Of a stretch of 64,000 nucleotides of DNA, positions 23,431 to 34,510 are shown piece after piece; within the stretch, counting starts at the first letter, position 1; the number at the start of each line of letters is the position of its first letter. Below the pieces are notes generated by a model that searched no databases, was not told the DNA's origin, and worked only from the letters and a program-made list of their open reading frames with translations. The stretch comes from Cordilura impudica (lineage: Eukaryota; Arthropoda; Insecta; Diptera; Scathophagidae). Both the position numbers and the translations under genes were made by a program. The stretch covers positions 163,217,355-163,281,354 of the forward strand of contig OY821521.1 in the NCBI GenBank assembly GCA_963682025.1. Direction: 5' to 3'.

Positions 23431-24158
23431 CAGAGTTCAGAAAAAAACACACACTGAATAAAAAACTCGTGCATATATGTAAACAAACATAACTTAGACC
23501 AACACACACATATTTTTATTTTCATATCAATTATGTTTGTTTTTAAATTTTCTTCGGTGCCCAACACAACCATGACTGTGTTCGTTTTAATATTTCGTTA
23601 TTTACACGAACATTTTTGTATCACGTACTTTTTGTTTCAATCACACATAAAGCACACATTTTTGAGTGTTGCTTTATTTGAAGTTCATGTTCTGGTACGT
23701 GTATTGAAAAAAAAAAAAAAAAACATGTACAATAAACAGTTTCGAGTTCAGTTATATTTTAAGTCGTGTTGTGGCTCGTGTAGTAAGAAAAAACAGAACA
23801 TGTACAATAAACAGGTTCGAGTTCAGTTATATTTTAAGTCGTGTTTAAAATATAAGTCGTGTTTAAAATATAACTGAACTCGAACCTGTTTATTGTACAT
23901 GTTCTGTTTTTTCTTACTACACGAGCCACAACACGACTTAAATTTCAAATAAAGCAACACTCAAAAATGTGTGCTTTATGTGTGATTGAAACAAAAAGTA
24001 CGTGTAAATAACGAAATATTAAAACGAACACAGTCATGGTTGTGTTGGGCACCGTAGAAAATTTAGAAAAGCACATAATTGATATGAAAATAAAGATATG
24101 TGTTGGCTGCTTTTGAACAGAACATTGTGTGTTTCATGTATGTATTTTCTGAACCTTG
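23431..24158. mobile_element. hAT-type MITE, palindromic (fold-back) form
   Basis: The ends are CAGAGTTCAGAAA (left) and TTTCTGAACCTTG (right), flanked by a perfect 8-bp direct repeat GATTTAAT (23423-23430 and 24159-24166). An 8-bp TSD with CAG-type ends is the hAT signature. Most of the interior is a near-perfect inverted repeat centred near 23857, so it would fold into a long hairpin. It is related to the simpler copy at 49025-49483 but carries that copy's arm twice, in opposite orientation. No transposase. Confidence 0.8.
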
Positions 24159-25265
24159 GATTTAATATAAGAAATTAAATCTGTAAAAAAGCCATTCCTG
24201 TTCGATTTAATGACCAAAAAGTGTTTATTACTTTGTTATGCTAAAACTCTTGGAAAAGCGGCTTAAGGGAATTGAATAATTTATATTGCATGGAAAGAGA
24301 AGAAATTTTGAAGCACGCTTTTGTCTTCTAGGCGACAGTTTAGTTTTTATACCCTCCACTCCAGTGTGCAGAGGGTATATATAAGTTTGTCATTCCGTTT
24401 GTAATAATTAGAAAAAAAATTTTAGACCCCATAACATATATATATGTGATCCTTATAACAAGCGGAATTGATATAGCGATGTCCGTCTGTCCGTCTGTGG
24501 AAATCAAGATGACAACAGCTAGGGTGCTCGTTTGCATAAAAAATGATTCGTCGACTTTCTGAGAAATTTTCTATTTAAAATCGCCCAAATCGGTTGAATA
24601 GGGCCCGAGATCTGAATGAAGAACTAAAAAAGTCTTGAAAAAATATGATTTTCTATGTTGTTCTTGTCACGATCACGGCCTCAATAGGACAGCTAGGGTA
24701 AACATTTTAAGTGAGAATGATTCACCAAGATCATGGAAAGTTTTCTGTTTCAAAAATCACTAAAATCGGTGGAATAGGTCCAGGGAAATCTCAGAAAAAG
24801 TAAAAAAAAAAAATGAAAAATATGATGTTTCTATATTGTTCTTGTTGTTATTCTAAATGTTGTGTTGTTGTCATAGCTGGACTTGTTTTTTTTATGGTCG
24901 TTGTGGTAATTATATAATAAAAATCTAACTCTTTGTAAATTTTTTTTTATCAACTCTGGAAGAAAAATTTTAAAGTTTCCATTGTTTCGGCATCACAAAA
25001 AAATTTGTTAGATCATTTTTGTCAGCGCTAGGAGCCTGCACGCAAAGTTTCAGATCGATTGGGTTACGGGAAAGGGGTTAAAAATCGATCCAAAATTTTG
25101 TCGACAAGCAGACAAAACGAATTAATATAAAGGGAGCAAAAATTCACCAACATCTAGTAATGCTTAGCTAGTTGTTAATATAAAAAAAAACCAAAAAAAA
25201 ATTTTATGTATTAATTTATTTAAAGAAAAACTCAACAATAACTTTTGATGTTGCATTTTTTGTGT

Positions 25266-25492
25266 GTATATTTTTATAACGCGGTGTCTCGACTAACTGT
25301 AATTCATATGCTTTCTGGTTGTGTTACATAACCGTTCGCTTTGATAGTCTTAAGGATTGAAATCAAATCGCTCTCCCTTACCTCACTTGCGAGGCCATAG
25401 GTTGTGTAGGGATATCACAAAAAAAAATATTTATTAGCCAAAACAAAGTAATATAAAATACATTGATGTTCATTTTGTAATATTTTGGTATT
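25266..25492 (+). mobile_element. short insertion flanked by 18-bp direct repeats
   Basis: TTGCATTTTTTGTGTGTA (25248-25265) and TTGTATTTTTTGTGTGTA (25493-25510) flank a 227-bp segment missing from the other family B copy. An A-rich run (25409-25420) lies inside it. The block GCTCTCCC...GTTGTGTAGGG at 25368-25408 recurs in diverged form at 12750-12792. It may be a short retroposed sequence. The class is unknown. Confidence 0.45.
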
Positions 25493-26108
25493 GTATTTTT
25501 TGTGTGTAGTATTTACATATACATATGTACATATATTAAATAATAATATAATATACATATATTCTATATACATATGTATAATCATAATAACCGCATGTTA
25601 GAAATAAATCGGTATATTATTTTATTTATATAAAATTCTGCAATATTTTGTTCTAGGGAAAATACATTTCTTTTGCATTAACAAACAGAGTGTCACTTCA
25701 TTTTGCTCAGTGTGACTATGCCACAGTAGATGGCGCCACAATTTTCGTTCTAATTAGCTTTGCATTAGTTAAGGTGTATTTAAGGTGTAATAATTTTTGC
25801 GTTAAGACGTACATATGTATTTCCGTATGACATAACCTCTAAATGTAAACAACAGCTGATTTAATTTGTGAATTTATAAAAATTTATTGTTAAAAATAAA
25901 GTTATATATTTTATATATTTTTTAATTGTTAATTAATATCAAACAATTTTTTTTCTTTCAATATTAATCTTTATAATTTACTCCGTTTTTTTTTCACCAC
26001 AAGCAGTGTTGTATGTTCATATGTTTGTCTTGCCAAAATAGAACCTGCTCTAATTGAAAAATTTACATATGTCTTGCAAAATGTGTTGTACATAAACAAT
26101 GTTTGAAA

Positions 26109-26183
26109 GGGTTCACACTATGTGTATAAATTACACTTGCTAAAAACTAAGAAAAACACAAGCAAAACACGTAGTGTGAACGC
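26109..26183. mobile_element. 75-bp miniature inverted-repeat element
   Basis: GGGTTCACACTATGTG at the left pairs with CACGTAGTGTGAACGC at the right (14 of 16 positions). It sits within the family B copy. No TSD is obvious. Confidence 0.45.
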
Positions 26184-26546
26184 AGCTTTATTTCTATTTT
26201 AACATGTACGTCAACATTTTCAATTAGATATCAAACACAACAATGTTAAGAGTATACCCAGGGCTGGTGTTTTATTTCATACGTTTTTCCATTTTTCTTA
26301 TACAAATATGACCATAACTTTGGCATATTAACTTTTTGTTTTGTTTACAAAATAGAGTTACCGAGTTCATCAATGAGTTTTTTTTTTTCAAAACAGTTCT
26401 ATATAAAATAATAATTTATTTATTATTACATAAAGGGTCCGCCATCTAACGTTATTTTTTTCAACAAGTGCTTATATCGTGAATGGTAACACTTAGCTCA
26501 TGTCTGATTTGACAAATAATTAGTTTTATCCTTCCGCTGAACGAAT

Positions 26547-26648
26547 ATGGTTGTGTATACGCATGAACAACGCTGGGAAATATTGCGACATTACTTTTAA
26601 AATCATGGTAACGTTGCAGAATGTGTGCGAAAATTGCGTACGGATTTT
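26547..26648 (+). pseudogene. mariner transposase, N-terminal piece
   Basis: ATG at 26547 opens MVVYTHEQRWEILRHYF, then a TAA at codon 18, then NHGNVAECVRKLRTDF in the same frame. This is the start of the helix-turn-helix DNA-binding domain of a mariner-like transposase. The reading continues without loss at 28189 (GRREAPSPPYVRYF) once the LINE and one copy of its target site are set aside. Confidence 0.75.
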
Positions 26649-28181
26649 TTTTTTTTATTATTATTTTTTTATTTTATTTATTATAGTATCCTATACAACA
26701 AGACATAAATCTTATAATTAAAGTACAGGATTAGTAACAAGTAAAAAAGCATTATGGAAATTTTACATTGCTTAAAGTAAAATTAAAGAATAATACAATA
26801 GATTATTAAAGAAAAACATTGAGTAATAGAAGATATGGATATCAACATAGGAGAATCAAAAAATGAGAATAAAATTTTACATTGAACATTGAACATTAAA
26901 TAATTCAATTAAAAACCTTTTTATATAATATAATTAATAAGATTACAATAGCATAGAAAAATAATATAATAATATCAAAAATCAAAATTAAAAGTATTTT
27001 ATGAGTAGTACAGAAAGAGTTCTCTTTTAAAATGCAGAGCGTTGCTTATAAATTTAATGGTCGAAGGTAGTGTGTTCCAAAGGCGGACTGAATTAACATA
27101 GAATTGCCAGTCAGATATTAAACTTCGATGTCTTATATGTATAATGTCATTAGATCTACTAGAACGTGTAAATTGGATTCTTTCGAAGAGGTATGGTGGT
27201 TCATGAGTGTATACGATTTTGTGTAAGAGGATCAAAGTTCTTATTTTCAAGAGATTAGTAATTGTAACTCCATAGAGCTTTTTAGAGTACTGAGAGATGT
27301 GGTCATATTTCCTCAAATTAAAGACATATCTCAGTATAGCGTTGTTAGTAGATATAAGTTTTGTCAGACTCCTTGAGTCACAACTAGCATATATTTCGCA
27401 ACCATATAGTAAGGTAGGTATTAAATAAGATTTTGCAAGTAGAATTCTAATATTAGGTGGTGTAAAAAATTGAGTATTCCAAAGAGATCGTAACTTTGCA
27501 AATGTTTTTCCTGCAGCAGCATTTATGTGGTCAGACCATGTAAGTGTACAATTAAAAGTGATACCAAGATTTTTGGCCGTAGATACAATTTCAATTTTAT
27601 TGTTATCAAGCATTATTAATGGTTCAACGGACAACTTTAAACTTTTCTTGGCAATTACCAAACACTTAGACTTCTTGGGATTTATACATAATTCATTCGA
27701 ATTTGCCCATTCATGAACATGTTTTAGATCGGAATTTAGTTTCTCAACACAGTTATTTATATTAGTTGAGTCACCACTTATATAAAGTTGTACATCATCA
27801 GCGTACATGTGTACATTACAGTATTGTAGTTTTTGTTCCAAATCATTTATATAGAGTGTAAAAAGTAGTGGCCCAAGTATTGACCCTTGTGGCACGCCTT
27901 TCAAAACAGGTAACGAGCGAGATATTTTATTATTTACACAAACAGATTGACTTCGGCCTGATAAGTACGATGAAATTAAACGTGTTGATAAAGTTGAGAA
28001 ATTATACATTTTGAGCAGCTTTAAGCAGAGAACTTCATGGTCCACAGTGTCAAATGCCTTGGAATGGTCTAGAAGAACAAGGAATGAGATATTTCCATCA
28101 TCAAGTTTGCTACGGATTTCTTCAGAAACATCAATAATGGCAGTTATGCAGCTGTGACTGCGTCGAAATCCAGATTGTCTT
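26649..28181 (-). mobile_element. 5'-truncated LINE inserted in mariner
   Basis: Flanked by GGATTTT on both sides (26642-26648 and 28182-28188), a 7-bp target-site duplication. The T-run at 26649-26656 is the poly(A) tail on the minus strand. The 3' UTR occupies 26657-26998. The 5' end is cut inside the RT domain, as usual for target-primed reverse transcription. Confidence 0.85.
26999..28179 (-). CDS. LINE reverse transcriptase, 5'-truncated
   Basis: A continuous frame of about 393 codons from the truncation point to TAA at 26999. RT motifs in order: QSGFRRSHSCITAI, LLDHSKAFDTVDH (motif A), LKGVPQGSILGPLLFTLYI (motif B) and MYADDVQLY (catalytic YADD, motif C). The remainder (thumb and a C-terminal segment with LWNTLPSTIKF) is open to the end. 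The style is that of CR1/Jockey-group non-LTR elements; I cannot settle the clade. The uninterrupted frame suggests a young insertion. The extra N-terminal residues MTVLLFFQN in the longest open frame are antisense mariner sequence and do not belong to it. Confidence 0.88.
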
Positions 28182-28188
28182 GGATTTT

Positions 28189-29173
28189 GGAAGAAGAGAA
28201 GCACCGTCACCTCCGTATGTTCGTTATTTTGTGAAAAAAGTGAAAGAAACTGGCATCCTCATCGATAAACCAAAGCGCAAAAAGCCAAAAACAGCGCCTA
28301 CACCCGAGAATATTGCTGCTGTGGCAGAAAATGTGCGTGAAGCGCCATCAACATCAATTCACCGTCGTTCTCAAGAATTAAACATTTCGGAGGCATCATT
28401 GAGACGAACTTTGCATAAAGAGCTTGGTATGACGCCATACAAAGTCCAATTGATTCAGGAGTTGAAGCCAACTGACCATCAAATGCGTTTTCGCTTCGCT
28501 AAGTGGGCCTGCGATCGACTTACAAAAGATGCCGATTTTGCCAAAAAAAATCATCTTTTCAGATGAAGCTCATTTTGATCTTGGCGGGTATGTAAACAAG
28601 CAAAATTGTCGCATTTGGGGCACAGAAAACCCGCACGCTTACATTGAAAAGCCGATACACCCAAAACGAGTCACTGTTTGGTGCGGATTTTGGTCCAGAG
28701 GCATAATTGGGCCATTTTTCTTCGAAAATGAGCAAGGAGTGGCCGTTACAGTCAATGGCGATCGTTATCGGGCCATGTTGAACGAATTTTTGTTCACAAA
28801 AATTGAAGAGGAGGATATTGGCAACATTTGGTTTCAACAGGACGGTGCTACGTGCCACACAGCCGAAGCTACACTCGATGTTTTGCGCCCTGTTTTTGAA
28901 GATCGCATTATCAGCCGCAGAGATGATGTCGTTTGGCCACCTCGGAGCTACGATTTGACACCGTTGGACTATTATTTGTGGGGTGCCCTCAAAGATAAGT
29001 GCTACGCCAACAAGCCAGAGACAGTTGACGCTTTAAAGAACAATATTCGTGAAACCATTGCTGAAATACAGCTGCACACAATCGATAATGTGCTTAAAAA
29101 TTGGAACGATCGTGTAGGCTACTGCATGGCCAGCCGAGGCAACCATTTGAATGAAATTATTTTCCATTATTAA
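28189..29173 (+). pseudogene. mariner transposase, remainder (DD41D-like)
   Basis: It reads YVRYFVKKVKETGIL (helix-turn-helix region), then ASLRRTLHKELGM, then the catalytic blocks. The first Asp is in IFSDEAHF, the second in WFQQDGATCHTAEA and the third in DLTPLDYYLWGALK. I count 41 residues between the second and third Asp, the spacing of the DD41D (rosa/visitor-type) mariners. One frame break lies at an A8 run (28543-28550), so the piece up to 28566 and the piece from 28529 are in different frames. The C-terminus, NHLNEIIFHY, is intact. With the N-terminal piece the length is about 360 residues, normal for mariner. Inactive because of the LINE insertion, the early stop and the frameshift. 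Confidence 0.85.
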
Positions 29174-29261
29174 CCGGAAGGATTGTACTTTCAAATAAAT
29201 AAAGAAATTTGAGATAATATTCAGTAGTTTTTTTTTACAGCATTTTCAAACAAAAAGTTAA

Positions 29262-30190
29262 CCCATTAACCCTTTTAGAATTGGGGTCACATATGACCCC
29301 AAACTAATAAAAAACAATTTATTCAAAAATTCAAATATTTTGTAAGTGCTGTTGAATTTTTAGATGCGACGCTTAAAATATAATAACCAAATGTATAGAA
29401 CTTCCGTTCCTAAAATTTGGGATAAATCCGTCTTATTTGCCAAGGACAGCTTTGGATTTAAGGATATTTTAAAATAAAAATTACCGAAAACGAGTTTTTC
29501 TATTAAACTCGATGAAACCACTATTTAGAATTTAAGAAAAATAATTCGGTTAATTTTTATTTATTTAACCCTTCAGTGCTCCTGGGATCAAAATAATCCT
29601 TTGTGATATATCTTTGGTGCAATTATCTGCTTATTGCTCGCGAATATAAATTAAAACAACTTTTAACCAATTAATTGTTCTAGTAAACTAGATGAAACCC
29701 TTACTATGGGTTGGGAAATATATTTTACCAATTTTTATGATTTGGTGATTATGATGATTTTATAATTTGAAGTCATTAACCATTTGGACTTGGCGTCACA
29801 TATGACCCCAAGCTAGTATAGGACAATTACGTCAAAAAATTCAAATATTTTGCAAATACTGCTGAATTTTGGATCATTTTAAGCCAAGGGTAAGTTTTCG
29901 TAAAATATAGCATAATTTTATTTTCCAACCCATAGTAGGGATTTCATCTAGTTTACTAGATCTATTAATTTTTTGAAATATGCCAAAATCCAAAATTTGG
30001 CATCGGCAAGAAATGGGTTAGCGTTGTTCGATTTATTCAAATTTTTTAGCATGGAAGACTTACGCATTTCGTTATTATATTTTAAGCGTCACATCTAAGA
30101 ATTCAACAGCACTTACACAATATTTGAATTTTTTGAATAAATTGTCTTTTATTAGCTATTGGGTGCCCCCAAGTCCAAAACGGATAATGG
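29262..30190. mobile_element. fold-back element with TTAACC ends
   Basis: The left arm begins TTAACCC...GGGGTCACATATGACCCC at 29262-29300. About 95 bp of it (29300-29395) is repeated inverted at 30065-30165. A third, direct copy begins TTAACCATTTGGACTTGG at 29776. A second inverted pair, around CTAGTAAACTAGATGAAA (29680) and TTTCATCTAGTTTACTAG (29942), lies inside. TTAA followed by CC at the edges suggests piggyBac-like mobility. No transposase. Confidence 0.6.
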
Positions 30191-31050
30191 GGTCGTATAA
30201 TTTTTTTTCGCAAACCCTATGACATTTAAAAGTAGAAAACTGATAAATTTTTGATACAAACATACAAAGTAATTAGAAAGAGTGCATTTACAAAATATTT
30301 CACAAAAAACTCATTTTTCTCGAAATCCGCAAAAAAAAATTCTTTGTAAAAAAAATTCTGGCAGAGGAATTTACTTAAAAATTCACACAGTTAATCTCTG
30401 ATATATATATAAAAAAAATTGTAAAGTGGCAGATCCATTTTTTGAAATTGTGTTTAAGAAAATTTTTTAAAACTTAAAAAAGGAGTTTTTAAAATTTTAT
30501 CAAACAAATTTTCCATCTTTGGTCTCATTTCGCAATATGTTAACAACATGGTAATAAAAGAATACTTCATATCTGAGTACTTATAGGTATAGAGACCAAA
30601 AAAAATTATGGCTTTGATCAATTTGTTAAATTTGAAAAAATGTTCATCACATTTCATGACCCAGAGTTTTTTGGCACAAAAATGGTCTGGTTCTGGGCGA
30701 GTTTTTATTCGATTTTGATAGTTTTTTGAAAAGATACTTTCATATAAAGGTTTTTTTCCTCCCATTTTCCTTTAAAAATCATTAAAAAATATAAATATAA
30801 AAACTATTAAATATAAAAACTATTAAATATCTTTACATTCTATGTATTATTTGTTGCAATATCTATATGTAAAGATAAGATCTCAAATGTAAATACCAAA
30901 ATTTGTTAAAATATGTAAATAAAGGAAGAATATTTAATTGAAAAAATTGAAAAGATAATTTAGCACTGGTATCAACCCATATAACAACTTATCGAAAAAA
31001 TTAAATTATACAACGAATTTTTCGTAAAATCTGAAAAAAAAAGTCATATT
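30191..31050. other. AT-rich stretch without a recognised gene
   Basis: Only short low-complexity frames, including a 103-codon minus-strand frame at 30454-30765 without any domain I can recognise. Confidence 0.45.
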
Positions 31051-31366
31051 TTCGAAATTCGAGTGCAATTTCTAGGCAGCTTTATTTTTCAACTTAGTCA
31101 ATTCACAAACCAACACTTTTATGGTTTATTATTATTGTGAATGAAGATAACAAACTCATTAAAATATTTAATGAAACACACATATGTTAGTAGCAACTTT
31201 AAATGCAATTTTCTCAAAATACAGGAAAAAATTTAAAAATCTGTAATTCTGCAAAATTACTAAAAAGAAATACCTTTCAAATAATATACGTTTGGTCAAA
31301 ATCGGGATAAAATTGTAGAACAAAACATCGGTCACAAGAAATCGCCTAGCCTATTAATATTATAGA
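31051..31366 (-). mobile_element. nonautonomous Helitron-like copy
   Basis: TTTCGAAATTCGAGTGCAAT at 31051-31070 is the 3' hairpin region. The block AATAATATACGTTTGG(T)CAAA at about 31280 and the 5' end (minus strand TCTATAATATTAATAGGC, 31349-31366) match copies at 36449-36830 and 38249-39324. A 5' TC and 3' hairpin fit Helitrons. Confidence 0.65.
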
Positions 31367-32660
31367 TTTATTTATCAATTTAACAAAAATACAAAGTTAT
31401 CTATTAAACAATAATATCAAAAATTTGATTTTCGGGTTCTAAAGTGTCAAAATGCCACTGCCCTACATTTGTTCATCTCCGGTAAGGTTATATCTGCCTT
31501 TTGCGCTTTTATTATACTTTCGGATATATGCTGCAGTAACATTTCGAATGGAACTTTCGATAATGTCTCAGTAACTATGACGCCATCAGGTCTGCATTTA
31601 TATTTGCAATATGTAAGTTCTTTGTATGAAGGATATCTACCGCAATTTCTTATTTTTTCTTCATATTTTATATCGCAATATTGGTCTTTGAAAAAGTTTT
31701 TTTTTTTCTAAAGGAGAGGCTAGTCCTTGGTCGGTATTGCTATTGAAATTTGTTTTCGTACTTTTGCAGTACTAGCCGAAGAACTGACAGCCTATTCTAA
31801 CACCACTGGTAAATCCAATTAGTTGCATTTACGAGCAGTCGCAGATGCAACAAGAACTAGGAGTTCAACTGCATTATGTTGATTTTTAGAAATGAAGGGT
31901 GAAGAGTGAAAAAAAATATTGTTATAAATATTGTTTAAAAATTAAAAAACTTGTATTTATTTATTTTGAACAAAAACGTTCTTATAACAAAGAGAATCTT
32001 TTAACAACCGATGACTTTAAGCCGAACTATATTCACCCTTCAACAACACAACAGGTCAACAAAAATCTAAATTATCAATGATTTTTAGAAATTTAAGATG
32101 CAACTCGTCTTTTTGTTCTCTCACATTTTTGGTAAAAAGTTAATTGCGGTCTTCCAGGTTTCGATTTAGAGACAGACGGAGACAGACCTCTAAATATTGT
32201 TTCTCCTCCTGTTTAAAGTTTTCGGAACAATTGTTTACAGCAACGTATGAAAAGAAATGGAAAACTTCTTCGAATTTCCCTAGCCATATATTGAATAACT
32301 TCAGCTGAAAATATTCGTAGCTGAATTTATTAAATTCGCCAGATAATTGATCGTCCTGGAAAACTGTCATGGTATTATGTCTTTCATGTGCTATCATTTT
32401 ATGTAAATCTAAATAAAATTCCAATTTTTGATTCCATTAGTTCATTTGAAGGTCAATATTTAAATATTTCCAATTAAATCGATCTAACGAACAAGCTCAT
32501 CAACATTTTACTGTATCTATATATTAATACGGGAAGGTAAATCATTCACCCAGTTTTTAAGCAATATGCGAGCACGGAGCTGTATGAAATTTGGCATAGT
32601 TATTGTACATATGGAGGGAAGTGCAGAATGATTATAAATTAAAATAAAATATTTATATTA
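31367..32660. other. no recognised gene
   Basis: Several short frames. TTTTGCAG at 31763-31770 followed by an 18-codon open stretch looks exon-like but has no other support. A 94-codon minus-strand frame at 32140-32424 shows no domain I know. Confidence 0.45.
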
Positions 32661-32889
32661 AACTAGCTGACCCGGCAAACTTCGTTTTGTCCAAAAGAGA
32701 TTTTTTGATTGAATTAATTTCGAATTTTTTTTTAATCGAAAATTATCGACCGCTAACAGATGACGCAATAATATAGTTTGAATACAACACTTTTCTAATT
32801 CAGTTGACGGCCTTCGTTCCGTCCAACATTAAGCAACAATAAAATAAAATCAAGTATTAATTTAAAAAACAATAGAACAATGTTTCTAA

Positions 32890-33420
32890 TCAATTTAATG
32901 CAGCACGATACACAACATTTTCTGCTCCGGAGCGTAAATTAATATCGAGGATGGTTTTCAAACTCAGGGACACGCAACATATAGCTGGCCGTGTGAAAAG
33001 CATGACATTTCCAGATTTATTCCGCACACTTCTGTCCTTTGAATTGTTTATTGTCATCGCAAATGCAAGTTTCACTGTGAACTGAACACGATTGAACTGG
33101 AACGTCAAATTAGTTGAAGTCAGGGGAATACGTGGAATTAAGTATTCTTCTCCTTTGAACTGCCCTTTCAAAACCCTCGCTATTATCAGATTACTCATTA
33201 ATTTCATCAAAATCAGTCGGTTTCCATTGCATAGTTTCGGGGCATGAAGATTGCGCAGCATAACGGTGACAGATCCAACTCTAAGGCGCAAAAGATGAGG
33301 CGTCATTCCAGGCAAATCCAAAGATTATAGGAATTCCACTGGATAATTCACGACATCATCTTTGCTTTCAACGCGATCGATCGATTTGTATGAGTGCAAT
33401 TCACCAAGAATTTGATGCTG
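32890..33420 (-). pseudogene. Helitron helicase, C-terminal part
   Basis: Reads MTPHLLRLRVGSVTVMLRNL, then LCNGNRL, then GEEYLIPRIPLTST, then FQFNRVQFTVKLAFAMTINN. These are the late helicase motifs of Helitron PIF1 proteins; the final AFAMTINN corresponds to the usual AFAMTINKAQGQ motif, here changed at the end. The conserved tail with an HGQLY-type motif is missing or scrambled. An upstream in-frame segment (about 33321-33480 on the minus strand) continues the protein past a stop at about 33327. Dead copy. Confidence 0.8.
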
Positions 33421-33615
33421 AATTGTCCAATTCAAATCATTGACACCAATATTTTTTGCTGCTAAAACTGCGCGCGCGCTCAACTAATTGTAGTTAAGAA
33501 AATTTTGGCCAATGTTCGGATATGTTTTAGAGATGAGTTCATTTTTTGTTGAAGTGAATTGGCAAATGGCAAGTGGAATTGATATAAGACCACTGGAAGT
33601 ATCTACCGGAATTTG

Positions 33616-34041
33616 TCAATTTCCAATTCTAAGCAGTTCTTTGGAGAAAGCTTCTGCGGTTCTATCTATTCTATCGGGAAGTGTCTGAAGTTTCTGCCCC
33701 ACTGTGCACTCATCCCATGTGATCAATTTAGAATTTTGCAACACTTTTGCCATAGATGATTGTTTTGAAATGTTGCAAACAGGATCTTTGTTGATTTGCA
33801 AGTTTAACAGAAGCTTTAGTGCTGAATGTGCCGTTCTTCCACCTTTCAACAGTGTTGTAGCAATTCCGGTAGATGAGAGAGCTAACGCAATTCCACTTTG
33901 AGCATGTGTTGCTGCTAATATCAATGATATCAGGAATGTCTTCCCAGTTGCGCCAGGCGGGCCAAAGAAAAAAGGTCCACAATTTCCATCATCGGCAGCC
34001 TTCATCAGTTGATCGTATGCACTCTTTTGCTGTTCATTCAA
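33616..34041 (-). pseudogene. Helitron helicase, N-terminal (Walker A) part
   Basis: Reads MNEQQKSAYDQLMKAADDGN, then the Walker A loop FFGPPGATGKTFLI, then GIALALSSTGIATTLLKGGR and TAHSALKL, then a Walker B-like ITWDEC. These are motifs I, Ia and II of the PIF1/RecD-like helicase of Helitrons. The loop reads GATGKT where GGTGKT is more usual. After the DEC motif the sequence deteriorates and stops at 33616, and the middle of the helicase is missing between here and 33480. Confidence 0.85.
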
Positions 34042-34189
34042 CAGTGGATCATTTCTTTGTACATGTTATTGCAAAGTTGTCGAAAGTACACTCGCGTTCC
34101 AATTCACAATTCAATACACATCCAGTTTGATGCTCTGGGGATGGCATATGAATTTCAGTCGATAGTTTGCCACTCATAAACAAACACAA

Positions 34190-34510
34190 ATCTTCAATCC
34201 GTCTTCTGCAATGTCATCTTTGTATGTATTGCATAATTGGTGTGGGTTTGAATCGCACGTTGTGATCTGGCTTCATCACTTTGCCGAGCACGAATTTCTC
34301 TTCTTCTCAATCGTTGTTGCTCATTGTATGCATCGTTGATCTCTTCTGACAGTCGTGCACGATTTTCAACTGATTCCCTTTCAATAGCACGTTCCTCTTC
34401 TGTTCGACGTGCTACGACATTTCGATACCGCGTTGCGTCTTGAGAACGCCGGCCAATGTTGTCATGAACTCTTCTTCGTAGTACAGATTCACAATGATAT
34501 ATTTCGTAAA
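34190..34510 (-). pseudogene. Helitron-encoded Arg/Glu-rich segment
   Basis: On the minus strand an open stretch reads RTEEERAIERESVENRARLS and RLRRREIRARQSDEARSQRA. Arginine/glutamate-rich charged repeats of this kind precede the Rep domain in some insect Helitron proteins. This is consistent with, but not proof of, the N-terminal part of the same element. Confidence 0.5.

Larger units (their letters stand above)
24346..26410 (-). mobile_element. DINE-like family B element, inverted relative of 12350-15904
   Basis: It begins (plus strand) TTTATACCCTCCACTCCAG...GCAGAGGGTATA, with GACCCCATAACATATATATA and GTCCGTCTGTCCGTCTG (24481-24497). These are the order and words of the fly DINE-1/mini-me core. 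24346-25265 and 25495-25745 pair with 15904-15107 and 14280-14060 of the other copy; 26200-26410 pairs with 14040-13800. Differences are separate insertions: about 227 bp at 25266-25492 and about 430 bp at 25765-26195 here, and about 800 bp in the other copy. No coding capacity. Confidence 0.65.
26430..29260 (+). mobile_element. mariner-type transposon interrupted by a LINE
   Basis: A TAAAGGGTCCGCCATC end (26431) precedes the transposase start at 26547. Downstream of the stop (29171-29173) the sequence runs ACAAAAAGTTA (about 29254-29264) and is then cut by the fold-back element beginning TTAACCC. The right terminal repeat therefore appears lost. The LINE insertion at 26649-28181 splits the transposase. 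Confidence 0.75.
32663..34510 (-). mobile_element. Helitron remnant with helicase
   Basis: Read on the minus strand it ends GCCGGGTCAGCTAG (CTAG at 32663-32666), a typical Helitron 3' end with a short hairpin. Upstream are the C-terminal and N-terminal parts of a PIF1-type helicase and an arginine-rich segment, in the order of a RepHel protein. The Rep nuclease domain is not visible. Confidence 0.8.

Noticed and set aside
32140..32424. 94-codon minus-strand frame as a gene
   Set aside because: It could be a transposon scrap, but I see no motif that identifies it. Left as unassigned.
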